From assembly GCA_031273145.1 (NCBI GenBank), contig JAISSL010000095.1, positions 1 through 6,364 of the forward strand: 6,364 bases of DNA, given 5' to 3'. The notes beneath the pieces were generated by a model. That model ran no database searches and was not told where the DNA came from. It was given only the letters and a program-made list of their open reading frames with translations. Shown one piece after another: positions 1 through 5,315 of this stretch. The DNA is from Zoogloeaceae bacterium. Lineage in GTDB: Bacteria; Pseudomonadota; Gammaproteobacteria; Burkholderiales; Rhodocyclaceae. Position 1 is the stretch's first letter. Each line of letters opens with the position of its first letter. A program made the position numbers and the translations under genes.

Positions 1-156
1 ACGCGCCAGATCGGCAAGGGCGACATGATTCACAACCACGCGCTGCCAAACCTGACCGTCGACCCCGAAACCTACGAGGTTCGCGCGGACGGCGAACTGC
101 TCGTCTGCGAAGCGGCAAGAACCCTGCCGATGGCGCAGCGGTATTTTTTGTTTTAG
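1..156 (+). CDS. ureC: Urease alpha subunit, C-terminal end (5' truncated by window)
   Basis: The first 51 codons in frame 1 end at a TAG stop and form the extreme C-terminus of the large catalytic subunit of urease, which hydrolyses urea to ammonia and carbamate in the cytoplasm. The diagnostic part is the ending [10 protein letters not shown], which is nearly invariant in UreC, preceded by a match to the TVDxxTYEVRxDGEL segment. The catalytic histidines, the carbamylated lysine and the mobile flap all lie upstream of the window and cannot be checked. The next gene starts 13 bases after the stop, as expected in an operon, but it is not ureE, the usual neighbour. ureE, ureF and ureG follow about 2.6 kb later on the same strand. 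The identification is very secure; completeness of the gene cannot be judged. Confidence 0.97.
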   Translation, partial: TRQIGKGDMIHNHALPNLTVDPETYEVRADGELLVCEAARTLPMAQRYFLF

Positions 157-162
157 CGGTTG

Positions 163-173
163 TTGCGTCATGC
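163..173 (+). repeat. 11-bp direct repeat, left copy (TTGCGTCATGC)
   Basis: This 11-base sequence spans the start codon of the first beta-helix gene, just after ureC. The same 11 bases recur at 2780-2790 across the start codon of ureE. The two copies bracket the two-gene cassette exactly. The shared ATG is expected, because both are start codons, but the other eight matching bases are not. The likely reading is a duplication of the original ureC-ureE junction made when the cassette entered. Confidence 0.6.
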
Positions 174-1450
174 CCTCAAACCCGACCCCTACCACCCGCC
201 GCCGCTTTTTGACGCTCTCCCTGCTGTCTCTGGCGGCGGCTCCGGCAAAGGGCTTTTCGCTGTTCGGCAAGAAAAGAATTCGTGACTTTGGCAAGGTTTA
301 TGAGTATCTCAAGGATGCCGATTTGCGCCTCAAAGAGGCTGGCAGACAACGTATAACGATCAAGAACGCCTACTTTTCTGATGAAGAATTCAATGACCAG
401 TGGGGGTTCTATGATTTTGTTGACTGTGAGTTTACAGGCCAATACAAGATACGTCTTGATTGGCTGGTAAACTGCACGTTCACCAACTGTAGTTTCAAGG
501 GGATATTTGGTTTTGGGAGTGGAAAAGATACAAAATTCCTGCGTTGCACTGCTAAAGGAGAAAGTATTTTGTCATTAGATCAAGATACCCTCGATACAAC
601 GATTTTTGAGCAGTGTTCATTCGTAAACACACTGAGAGACCCTAATCATGTAGGGGCTATCATGTGTCATGGAGAGATTTTGTTTATTGATTGCAAGGCG
701 GAAGGGTTTGCGTTGAAAGGAAGTAAAAAGTTGACATTGCGTCGCTGTACTACCATATCAGCGGAATTGGATACAGCATCTTCCGGTCTTTTTAGTGACA
801 AAAGCAAAATGCCTTATTCCGACTTTTTACTAGAAGACTGCGATTTTACTCGTGGTGTACGCACAACAAATCTGAAACTCAACAATTTCACCATGAGAAA
901 TTGCAAGGTAGGCATATTTAAAACTGAAAGAAGTATTACACGAGGCGATGTGTTGATTGAAAACATCAAGGAAGGGCATATTGACCTTTTTGACACTGAT
1001 TTTCAGGGGATGCTTACAGTAAGGAATTGTTCCTTTTTCAAGCTACATGATGGCCATAGTTTTTGGTGTCCAGGTTTCGTTGCTGTCCAAACTCTAATTG
1101 AGAATGTAGTTTGCAGTTCCCATCCTGCAAATATTTCTGGCGCTCCTACTCGAATAACTGAAAATACTCGCTTTCCTGAGTCGAAAAATAAGACTTTTAT
1201 CATCCGCGATTGCGACATTCCGCACCTGCATATTGACTGGGCGCAGACGGAACATTTGCGGATAGAGAATTGCAAGTGTGATACCCTGCTTATTCGCAAC
1301 GGACGCATTGGCAAACTGGAAATTATTGACTGTTCATTGAAAAAACTGGATGTTTCCAATACCCAGGTTCAGGAACAGGATGTGCGCGTCCCGAAAGGTT
1401 GCGATACCCTCGCCACGGGCAGCAACCTAAAATGGTCGCCCAGGGAATAA
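170..1450 (+). CDS. Tat-exported, cysteine-rich beta-helix-like protein of unknown function (copy 1)
   Basis: I do not recognise a named family. The 426-aa product begins with a twin-arginine signal: TRRRFL at residues 9-14, a short hydrophobic stretch to about 24, and an AxA-type cleavage site near residue 26 (APA before KGF). Folded export to the periplasm or surface is therefore predicted. From about residue 80 to 390 the protein repeats a rung of the form hydrophobic-[R/E]-[N/D]-Cys-x-[F/hydrophobic] about every 20-21 residues (Cys 86, 107, 126, 149, 224, 245, 287, 348, 368, 388). This is the pattern of a right-handed parallel beta-helix of the pectate-lyase-like type. There are 18 cysteines, all after the signal. 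His 352, 354, 362 and Cys 368, 370 form a dense cluster. Start: the ATG lies 13 bases after ureC with no clear ribosome-binding site, so translation may be coupled to ureC. The middle of the gene is AT-rich. A close paralogue follows at 1471. An enzyme, a binding protein or a structural surface protein are all possible. Confidence 0.8.
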   Translation: MPSNPTPTTRRRFLTLSLLSLAAAPAKGFSLFGKKRIRDFGKVYEYLKDADLRLKEAGRQRITIKNAYFSDEEFNDQWGFYDFVDCEFTGQYKIRLDWLVNCTFTNCSFKGIFGFGSGKDTKFLRCTAKGESILSLDQDTLDTTIFEQCSFVNTLRDPNHVGAIMCHGEILFIDCKAEGFALKGSKKLTLRRCTTISAELDTASSGLFSDKSKMPYSDFLLEDCDFTRGVRTTNLKLNNFTMRNCKVGIFKTERSITRGDVLIENIKEGHIDLFDTDFQGMLTVRNCSFFKLHDGHSFWCPGFVAVQTLIENVVCSSHPANISGAPTRITENTRFPESKNKTFIIRDCDIPHLHIDWAQTEHLRIENCKCDTLLIRNGRIGKLEIIDCSLKKLDVSNTQVQEQDVRVPKGCDTLATGSNLKWSPRE

Positions 1451-1459
1451 CCCTTTTTC

Positions 1460-1465
1460 AAGGAG
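1460..1465 (+). promoter_or_regulatory. Ribosome-binding site of second beta-helix gene (AAGGAG)
   Basis: A full AAGGAG lies 5 bases before the ATG at 1471. It decides this start over an in-frame ATG at 1399, which would overlap the previous gene and add 24 residues ahead of the Tat signal. Copy 1 has no comparable site, so copy 2 may be the better translated of the pair. Confidence 0.85.
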
Positions 1466-1470
1466 CCATC

Positions 1471-2748
1471 ATGCCTTTTAATAACCCAACCCACACCACC
1501 CGCCGCCACTTTTTGGCGTCCTTTTTATCTCTGGCGGCGGCTCCGGCAAAGGGCTTTTCGCTGTTCGGCAAGCAAAGGGCGCGTGATCTTGGCAAGGTCT
1601 ATGAGTATCTCAAGGATGTCGACTTGCGTATCAAGGAGACCGGCAAACAGCGTATAATGATCAAGAGTACCGACTTCTCTGGCGAGGAATTTAGTGGCGA
1701 GTGGGGACATTTTGATTTTGTTGACTGTGAGTTTCAAAGCCAATATCTCATCGGCCTTGACTGGCTTGTGAATTGTACGTTCACTAATTGTTACTTCAAT
1801 GGTATTTTTGGGTTCGGAAACGCAGAAAATGTAAGTTTTTTGCAATGTAAATTTGTTAAAGAAAGTAATATCTCCTTTTTGGACGAGAGCAAAGACTTGA
1901 TATTCGATCAGTGTCAATTCATAAACCATAATGCTGATCGAAACCATCGAGGAGCTATCTTTAGTGATAGTGAAGTATTTTTTATAAAATGTCGTGGGGA
2001 AAATTTCGCTCTGTATGGTTACAAAAAACTTGTCCTACGCAATTTTGTCTCCAATGGAGTAATAGATCTTGGAACAGCTTCTCCCGGCGAATACATCGAC
2101 AAAAGCCAGATGCCTTATTCTGACTTTCTGCTGGAAGATTGCGATTTTACACGCGGTTTAGAGATTGTTAATCCTAAATTCAACAATTTCACCATGAGAA
2201 ATTGCAAGGTAGATATATTTAAAACCGCAAGAAGTGTTGTGCTTGGCGATATGCTGATTGAAAACATCAAGAAAGGGCATCTTGACCTTTCTAACACTGA
2301 TTTTAAGGGAAAACTTACTGTGAGGAATTGTTCCTTTTTTACACACTTCGAGGGCTTTAGCTTTTGGTGTCGGGCTATTATTACAACCCACACACTAATT
2401 GAAGATGTTATTTGCGGTACTTATCCCACAAACGTTTCTGGTTCTGGTGAATATTCGACAGAAGAAAGTCGTTTGCCTGTGACAATAAATAAATCTTTTA
2501 TCATCCGCAATTGCGACATTCCGCACCTGCATGTGGACTGGGCGCAGACGGAACATTTGCGGATAGAAAATTGCAAGTGTGATACCCTGCTTATCCGCAA
2601 CGGACGCATCGGCAAGCTGGAAATTATTGACTGTTCATTGAAAAAACTGGACGTTTCCAATACCCAGGTTCAGGAACAGGATGTGCGCGTCCCGGCAGGT
2701 TGCGAGACCCTCAGCGCGGGCAGCAACCTGAAATGGTCGCCCAGGTAG
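1471..2748 (+). CDS. Tat-exported, cysteine-rich beta-helix-like protein of unknown function (copy 2)
   Basis: This is the paralogue of the preceding gene, 425 aa, with the same architecture: a Tat motif TRRHFL at residues 10-15, the segment LAAAPAKGFSLFGK at residues 21-34, then a ladder of rungs each ending in [N/D/Q]-Cys. Sixteen cysteines are present, and most fall at the same residue numbers as in copy 1 (86, 102, 107, 126, 224, 245, 287, 300, 315, 348, 368, 370, 388, 411). Copy 1's Cys166 and Cys193 are not kept. Residues 345-425 are nearly identical to copy 1, including His 352, 354, 362 and Cys 368, 370. Residues 120-215 are strongly diverged, only about 40% alike by eye. The start at 1471 is set by a strong ribosome-binding site. 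The stop lies 38 bases before the ureE start. Export is predicted from the signal; the function is unknown. Any tie to urease rests only on position. Confidence 0.82.
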   Translation: MPFNNPTHTTRRHFLASFLSLAAAPAKGFSLFGKQRARDLGKVYEYLKDVDLRIKETGKQRIMIKSTDFSGEEFSGEWGHFDFVDCEFQSQYLIGLDWLVNCTFTNCYFNGIFGFGNAENVSFLQCKFVKESNISFLDESKDLIFDQCQFINHNADRNHRGAIFSDSEVFFIKCRGENFALYGYKKLVLRNFVSNGVIDLGTASPGEYIDKSQMPYSDFLLEDCDFTRGLEIVNPKFNNFTMRNCKVDIFKTARSVVLGDMLIENIKKGHLDLSNTDFKGKLTVRNCSFFTHFEGFSFWCRAIITTHTLIEDVICGTYPTNVSGSGEYSTEESRLPVTINKSFIIRNCDIPHLHVDWAQTEHLRIENCKCDTLLIRNGRIGKLEIIDCSLKKLDVSNTQVQEQDVRVPAGCETLSAGSNLKWSPR

Positions 2749-2769
2749 CGTTTTTTTGAATGCCAGAAG

Positions 2770-2775
2770 AAAGGA
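2770..2775 (+). promoter_or_regulatory. Candidate ribosome-binding site of ureE (AAAGGA)
   Basis: AAAGGA lies 11 bases before the ATG at 2787, a slightly long spacing. It supports 2787 over an in-frame ATG at 2760, which has only a T-run upstream and would add nine residues not typical of UreE. The site lies inside the inserted side of the 11-bp repeat, so it may have arrived with the cassette. Confidence 0.55.
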
Positions 2776-2779
2776 ACCC

Positions 2780-2790
2780 TTGCGTCATGC
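2780..2790 (+). repeat. 11-bp direct repeat, right copy (TTGCGTCATGC)
   Basis: This is the second copy of the sequence at 163-173, here spanning the ureE start codon. Flanking bases differ on both sides, so the repeat is exactly 11 bases. It marks the right edge of the inserted two-gene block. Confidence 0.6.
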
Positions 2791-3284
2791 TGCGAATCGA
2801 AACTCCCTATCACGGCACAAAGGCCGCGACCGAGCGCCTCGTTCTCAACTTTGAACAGCGCACAAAGAGCCGTCTTTCCGCCACGCTTGCTTCCGGCAAG
2901 GCGGCGACCCTCTCCCTGTCGCGCGGCGTGATTCTGCGCGGCGGCGACAAACTGGAAGCGACGGATGGCACCATCATTGAAATCGTCGCAGCCAACGAGG
3001 CGCTTCTGGAAGCGCGATTTACCACCCCGCTCGCCCTGGCGCGCGCCGCCTATCATCTGGGAAACCGGCACGTCGCGGTAGAAGCGGGGCGCGAACCCGG
3101 AGAGCACGGCGCATACTGGCTTCGCCTCTACCCCGATCATGTGCTGGAACACATGCTCGAAGGTCTGGGCGCAGAGTCGCGCAAACGCGACCTTCCCTTC
3201 GAGCCGGAAGCAGGCGCTTACGCGCACGGACATCAGCATCCCGAACACGGCGCAACCAAAGCGCGCATTCATGAGATGGGCTAA
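2787..3284 (+). CDS. ureE: Urease accessory protein UreE, nickel metallochaperone
   Basis: UreE binds Ni(II) in the cytoplasm and hands it to the UreG-UreF-UreD complex on apo-urease. The 165-aa product has the usual two-domain order. An N-terminal peptide-binding-like domain (about 1-75) contains [11 protein letters not shown] at 44-54, and a C-terminal metal-binding domain (about 76-145) contains AYHLGNRHV at 88-96 and PDHVLEHML at 116-124. His95 in GNRH matches the conserved interfacial nickel ligand of the family. His118 matches one of the further histidines of the domain. The conserved [11 protein letters not shown] (137-147) leads into a tail with His 148, 150, 151, 154 and 162, which is short compared with the His-rich tail of Klebsiella UreE. 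The start at 2787 gives the family's usual N-terminus. ureF begins 21 bases downstream. The identification is secure. Confidence 0.95.
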   Translation: MLRIETPYHGTKAATERLVLNFEQRTKSRLSATLASGKAATLSLSRGVILRGGDKLEATDGTIIEIVAANEALLEARFTTPLALARAAYHLGNRHVAVEAGREPGEHGAYWLRLYPDHVLEHMLEGLGAESRKRDLPFEPEAGAYAHGHQHPEHGATKARIHEMG

Positions 3285-3305
3285 CGCTGTTACCATCCTG
3301 CCGAT

Positions 3306-3977
3306 ATGTCCCATGCCCTGATTTCCCTTCTCCATCTGGCAAGCCCCGCCTTGCCGGTCGGCGCGTTTTCCTATTCGCAGGGACTGGAATGGGCAGTGGA
3401 ACAAGGGCGGGTGCGAAATCAAACAGACGCGGGCAACTGGATTGCCGATGTACTCGCCTATTCCATAGCGCGTATGGAAGCGCCCGCCGTCGCGGCCTTG
3501 TTGAGAAGCTGGCAGGCGAACGATGCCGCAACGGCTCTGCGTTTAAATGGCCTCTTTCTCGCCCAGCGCGAAACGGCAGAAGCGCGGGCGGAAAGCATCC
3601 AGATGGGGCATTCGCTAACGCGCCTGCTCGTCAGCCTGAAACTGCCCGCAGCGGCAATTTTGCGCGAATGGACGGAAGTCGCCTATCCGACAGCCTGGGC
3701 TGCCGCCGCCGCGCATTGGCAGCTTGCAGAAGAGGAGGCGCTGACCGCCTACCTGTGGGCCTGGCTCGAAAATCAGGTGATGGCCGCCATCAAGCTCGTG
3801 CCGCTCGGACAAACGGCAGGGCAGGAAATGTTGCTGGAACTATCGGCCACCATCCCGGAACGGGTCAAAACCGCTTCCGCCAACGCCGAACCGGAAAACT
3901 GGCAGAATTTCACCCCCGGCCTTGCGATTTGCGGGAGCCTCCACGAAACGCAGTATTCACGGCTGTTCCGCTCATGA
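3306..3977 (+). CDS. ureF: Urease accessory protein UreF
   Basis: UreF bridges UreD and UreG in the urease activation complex and gates GTP-dependent nickel delivery; it acts in the cytoplasm. The 223-aa length is typical. Family signatures are visible: the N-terminal [16 protein letters not shown] (13-28), an all-helical alanine-rich body, MGHSL at 100-104, [10 protein letters not shown] around 148-157, an [12 protein letters not shown] segment (162-173), and the C-terminal ending [11 protein letters not shown] (213-223), whose last residues contact UreG in known structures. There is no convincing ribosome-binding site ahead of the ATG, so translation may rely on ribosomes finishing ureE 21 bases upstream. 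The stop codon overlaps the ATG of a 13-codon mini-ORF (ATGA at 3974-3977), which leads into ureG. Confidence 0.95.
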   Translation: MSHALISLLHLASPALPVGAFSYSQGLEWAVEQGRVRNQTDAGNWIADVLAYSIARMEAPAVAALLRSWQANDAATALRLNGLFLAQRETAEARAESIQMGHSLTRLLVSLKLPAAAILREWTEVAYPTAWAAAAAHWQLAEEEALTAYLWAWLENQVMAAIKLVPLGQTAGQEMLLELSATIPERVKTASANAEPENWQNFTPGLAICGSLHETQYSRLFRS

Positions 3978-4015
3978 CAGCACAACCGTTTACCTTTTGG
4001 GAGAAAACAGGATGA
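3974..4015 (+). CDS. Candidate 13-codon coupling mini-ORF between ureF and ureG
   Basis: ATGA at 3974-3977 joins the ureF stop to a new ATG. The frame reads 13 codons ([13 protein letters not shown]) and ends in a TGA that overlaps the ureG start in a second ATGA (4012-4015). The ureG ribosome-binding site lies inside it. It may be a translational relay carrying ribosomes from ureF to ureG, or it may be chance. No protein function is claimed. Confidence 0.3.
   Translation: MTAQPFTFWEKTG
3999..4003 (+). promoter_or_regulatory. Ribosome-binding site of ureG (GGGAG)
   Basis: GGGAG lies 8 bases before the ATG at 4012. It fixes the ureG start there rather than at the in-frame ATG at 3922, which lies inside ureF and would add 30 residues foreign to the family. 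Confidence 0.75.
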
Positions 4016-4635
4016 CTTCTCAACCCCTGCGCGTCGGCATCGGCGGCCCGGTAGGATCGGGCAAGACGGCGCTCACGCTTTCGCTGTGCCGCGCCTTGCG
4101 CGAACGCCATCAAATCGCGGTTGTCACCAACGACATCTATACGGCGGAAGATGCCGAATTTCTCGTCCGCCACGAGGCGCTGGAACCCGGTCGCATCCTC
4201 GGCGTGGAAACCGGCGGCTGTCCGCATACGGCGATTCGTGAGGACGCATCCATCAATCTGGAAGCCGTCGAGCGGCTTTGCGCGCGTTATCCCGATCTGG
4301 ACGTGGTGTTCGTCGAATCCGGCGGCGACAACCTCGCCGCAACCTTTTCGCCGGAGCTTTCCGATTTCACGATTTACGTGATTGACGTAGCCGCCGGCGA
4401 CAAAATCCCCAGAAAAGGCGGCCCCGGCATCACCCGATCCGACCTGCTCGTCATCAACAAAACCGACCTGGCGCCTCTGGTGGGCGCTTCGCTGGAAGTG
4501 ATGGAAAGAGACGCAAAAAAAATGCGCGGCAACGCCCCTTTCGTGTTCAGCAACATGAAAAGCGGAGAAGGCGTTGCGAAAATCATCGCTTTTATTGAGG
4601 CGTTAATCAGTCCTGTGGGCACAGTCTGCGCCTGA
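4012..4635 (+). CDS. ureG: Urease accessory GTPase UreG
   Basis: UreG is a SIMIBI-class GTPase that dimerises around a nickel ion, and its GTP hydrolysis drives metal insertion into apo-urease. The 207-aa product carries all expected motifs: the P-loop GGPVGSGKT at 11-19, TNDIYTAED at 39-47, the nickel-binding Cys-Pro-His at 70-72 within [31 protein letters not shown] at 102-116, and the guanine-specificity motif NKTD at 149-152. The length is normal and nothing is missing. The start at 4012 is supported by a GGGAG ribosome-binding site. This is the last urease gene in the window. No ureD (ureH) follows, so it must lie upstream of ureA-C or elsewhere. A long dyad begins 20 bases after the stop. 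Confidence 0.97.
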   Translation: MTSQPLRVGIGGPVGSGKTALTLSLCRALRERHQIAVVTNDIYTAEDAEFLVRHEALEPGRILGVETGGCPHTAIREDASINLEAVERLCARYPDLDVVFVESGGDNLAATFSPELSDFTIYVIDVAAGDKIPRKGGPGITRSDLLVINKTDLAPLVGASLEVMERDAKKMRGNAPFVFSNMKSGEGVAKIIAFIEALISPVGTVCA

Positions 4636-4655
4636 GCAATCGTTTTGTAGCCATG

Positions 4656-4697
4656 TCTTGCAGGCGGCAATGTTTTTAAAAAACGCCGCCCGCAAGA
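4656..4697 (+). terminator. Long imperfect palindrome after ureG, terminator candidate
   Basis: The arms at 4657-4668 (CTTGCAGGCGGC) and 4685-4696 (GCCGCCCGCAAG) pair over 12 positions with one mismatch, and one more T-A pair at 4656/4697 extends them. The centre holds a further T5/A6 dyad. It sits 20 bases after the ureG stop and just before the next promoter, where a terminator is expected. No T-run follows the right arm, so it is not a textbook intrinsic terminator. It could act with Rho, protect the 3' end of the urease mRNA, or work as a DNA element. Confidence 0.55.
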
Positions 4698-4700
4698 TAC

Positions 4701-4719
4701 TTGACAGTTGGTTTGTCAA
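4701..4719. promoter_or_regulatory. Inverted repeat overlapping the -35 box, possible operator
   Basis: TTGACA (4701-4706) and TGTCAA (4714-4719) are a perfect 6-bp inverted repeat with a 7-base spacer. One arm is the -35 box itself and the other lies in the promoter spacer. A dimeric regulator could bind here and block RNA polymerase, but the dyad may be accidental. Confidence 0.3.
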
Positions 4720-4729
4720 TCCGTAGAAT
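4701..4729 (+). promoter_or_regulatory. Sigma-70-type promoter of the str operon
   Basis: A perfect -35 box TTGACA (4701-4706), a 17-base spacer and a -10 box TAGAAT (4724-4729, one mismatch from TATAAT) make a strong housekeeping promoter. Transcription would begin near 4736, giving an approximately 90-nt leader before rpsL. Position and strength fit a ribosomal-protein operon and separate its expression from urease. Confidence 0.85.
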
Positions 4730-4784
4730 TCGCAGTCTTTGTCGACAGCGGCGGATTTACGCGCCTCTGTCCCGGTATAACCAC

Positions 4785-4811
4785 GCGACGCCCACCCAAT
4801 TGAAACGTCGC
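4785..4811 (+). promoter_or_regulatory. Leader hairpin just before the rpsL ribosome-binding site
   Basis: GCGACG (4785-4790) can pair perfectly with CGTCGC (4806-4811) around a 15-base loop, ending 4 bases before the rpsL ribosome-binding site. It lies in the untranslated leader and could modulate initiation. I know of no established element of this form, so function is a guess. Confidence 0.3.
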
Positions 4812-4815
4812 TGCA

Positions 4816-4821
4816 AGAGGA
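4816..4821 (+). promoter_or_regulatory. Ribosome-binding site of rpsL (AGAGGA)
   Basis: AGAGGA lies 5 bases before the ATG at 4827. It sets the S12 start there and rules out an in-frame ATG at 4701, which falls in the promoter. Confidence 0.8.
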
Positions 4822-4826
4822 TTTAT

Positions 4827-5204
4827 ATGCCTACCATCAATCAGCTCGTGAGAAAGTCTCGCGTAGCAGAAGTTGTCAAGAACAAGGTTCCGGCGCTGGA
4901 AAAGTGTCCGCAAAAACGCGGGGTTTGCACCCGCGTTTACACCACCACGCCCAAAAAGCCGAACTCCGCACTGCGTAAGGTTTGCAAGGTTCGGCTGACC
5001 AATGGTTACGAAGTCATCTCCTACATTGGCGGCGAAGGCCACAATTTGCAGGAGCACTCCGTTGTGCTGATTCGCGGCGGTCGGGTGAAGGATTTGCCCG
5101 GCGTGCGTTATCACACCGTGCGTGGTTCCCTGGATACCCAGGGCGTCAAAGACCGCAAACAGGCCCGTTCCAAGTACGGCGCCAAACGTCCGAAGGCCGC
5201 CTGA
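4827..5204 (+). CDS. rpsL: 30S ribosomal protein S12
   Basis: S12 lies at the decoding centre of the small ribosomal subunit and controls translational accuracy. The 125-aa product is full length, starting [10 protein letters not shown] and ending [10 protein letters not shown]. The conserved [14 protein letters not shown] segment covers residues 39-52, and [19 protein letters not shown] covers 85-103. Lys43 and Lys88, the usual sites of streptomycin-resistance changes, are both unmodified, so the gene encodes the sensitive form. Asp89, the residue that carries the beta-methylthio modification in many bacteria, is present. It is the first gene of the str operon, with its own promoter at 4701-4729 and a 111-base structured spacer before rpsG. 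Sequence details fit Betaproteobacteria. The identification is secure. Confidence 0.98.
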   Translation: MPTINQLVRKSRVAEVVKNKVPALEKCPQKRGVCTRVYTTTPKKPNSALRKVCKVRLTNGYEVISYIGGEGHNLQEHSVVLIRGGRVKDLPGVRYHTVRGSLDTQGVKDRKQARSKYGAKRPKAA

Positions 5205-5228
5205 TTTTCAGGTAGCTTTAAGTAAGTG

Positions 5229-5272
5229 GCCGCCCCTGTTCGGTTCCTTCGGGAACTTGACCGTTGGGCGGC
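5229..5272 (+). promoter_or_regulatory. Structured rpsL-rpsG spacer with UUCG hairpin, candidate S7 autoregulatory site
   Basis: GCCGCCC (5229-5235) pairs with GGGCGGC (5266-5272) to enclose an inner hairpin, GTTCC/GGAAC (5243-5247 and 5252-5256), capped by a TTCG loop closed by C-G, the very stable tetraloop form. In E. coli, S7 binds the rpsL-rpsG spacer and represses translation of the str operon. A closed structure at the same place here suggests the same role, though I have not matched it base by base to the E. coli site. Confidence 0.5.
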
Positions 5273-5291
5273 TTGAGGTTTTTTGCCTCAA
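5273..5291 (+). promoter_or_regulatory. Second hairpin in the rpsL-rpsG spacer
   Basis: TTGAGG (5273-5278) pairs with CCTCAA (5286-5291) around TTTTTTG. It directly follows the larger stem and precedes the rpsG ribosome-binding site (AAAGGA at 5305-5310) by 13 bases. The T-run straight after the first stem also resembles a leaky terminator. It may be part of the S7 site or an attenuator. Confidence 0.4.
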
Positions 5292-5315
5292 CTGAATTGT
5301 TTTGAAAGGAAAACC

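Larger units (their letters stand above)
170..2745 (+). repeat. Tandem gene duplication (units 170-1444 and 1471-2745)
   Basis: Two head-to-tail units are related along their whole length, and for most of it they align at a constant offset of 1301 bases. The 3' parts (1194-1444 and 2495-2745) align without gaps at roughly 94% by eye. The block 880-911 is identical to 2181-2212. The region around 530-790 and its partner is much more diverged, with small compensating indels. The units are separated by only 26 bases holding a ribosome-binding site. Confidence 0.9.

Noticed and set aside
1399..1470. Upstream in-frame start for the second beta-helix gene
   Set aside because: It overlaps the end of the first gene and would bury the Tat motif; the AAGGAG before 1471 clearly marks the true start.
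170..2748. Pentapeptide-repeat protein or coenzyme-binding fold for the paralogues
   Set aside because: The A(D/N)LXX five-residue periodicity is absent; spacing is about 20-21 residues, fitting a pectate-lyase-like coil instead.
170..2748. Transposon or insertion sequence carrying the cassette
   Set aside because: There is no transposase, no terminal inverted repeats and no integrase. Only the 11-bp direct repeat hints at insertion.
2670..3422. Long minus-strand open frame (250 aa) opposite ureE, overlapping another at 3019-3531
   Set aside because: It is antisense to a clear UreE, has no ribosome-binding site or recognisable family, and is explained by high G+C on the opposite strand.
3628..3645. 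Partial match to Neisseriaceae DNA-uptake sequence dialects (CAGCCTGAA) inside ureF
   Set aside because: It is a single incomplete match in coding sequence and is absent from the palindrome after ureG, where such elements usually sit.
3389..4015. Plus-strand 208-aa frame overlapping ureF in another phase
   Set aside because: It is an Arg/Ala/Gly-rich shadow of a GC-rich gene. Only its last 14 codons, from 3974, are of possible interest as a coupling mini-ORF.
4701..4826. N-terminal extension of rpsL from the ATG at 4701
   Set aside because: This segment contains the -35 and -10 boxes. S12 is already full length from 4827, where a proper ribosome-binding site sits.
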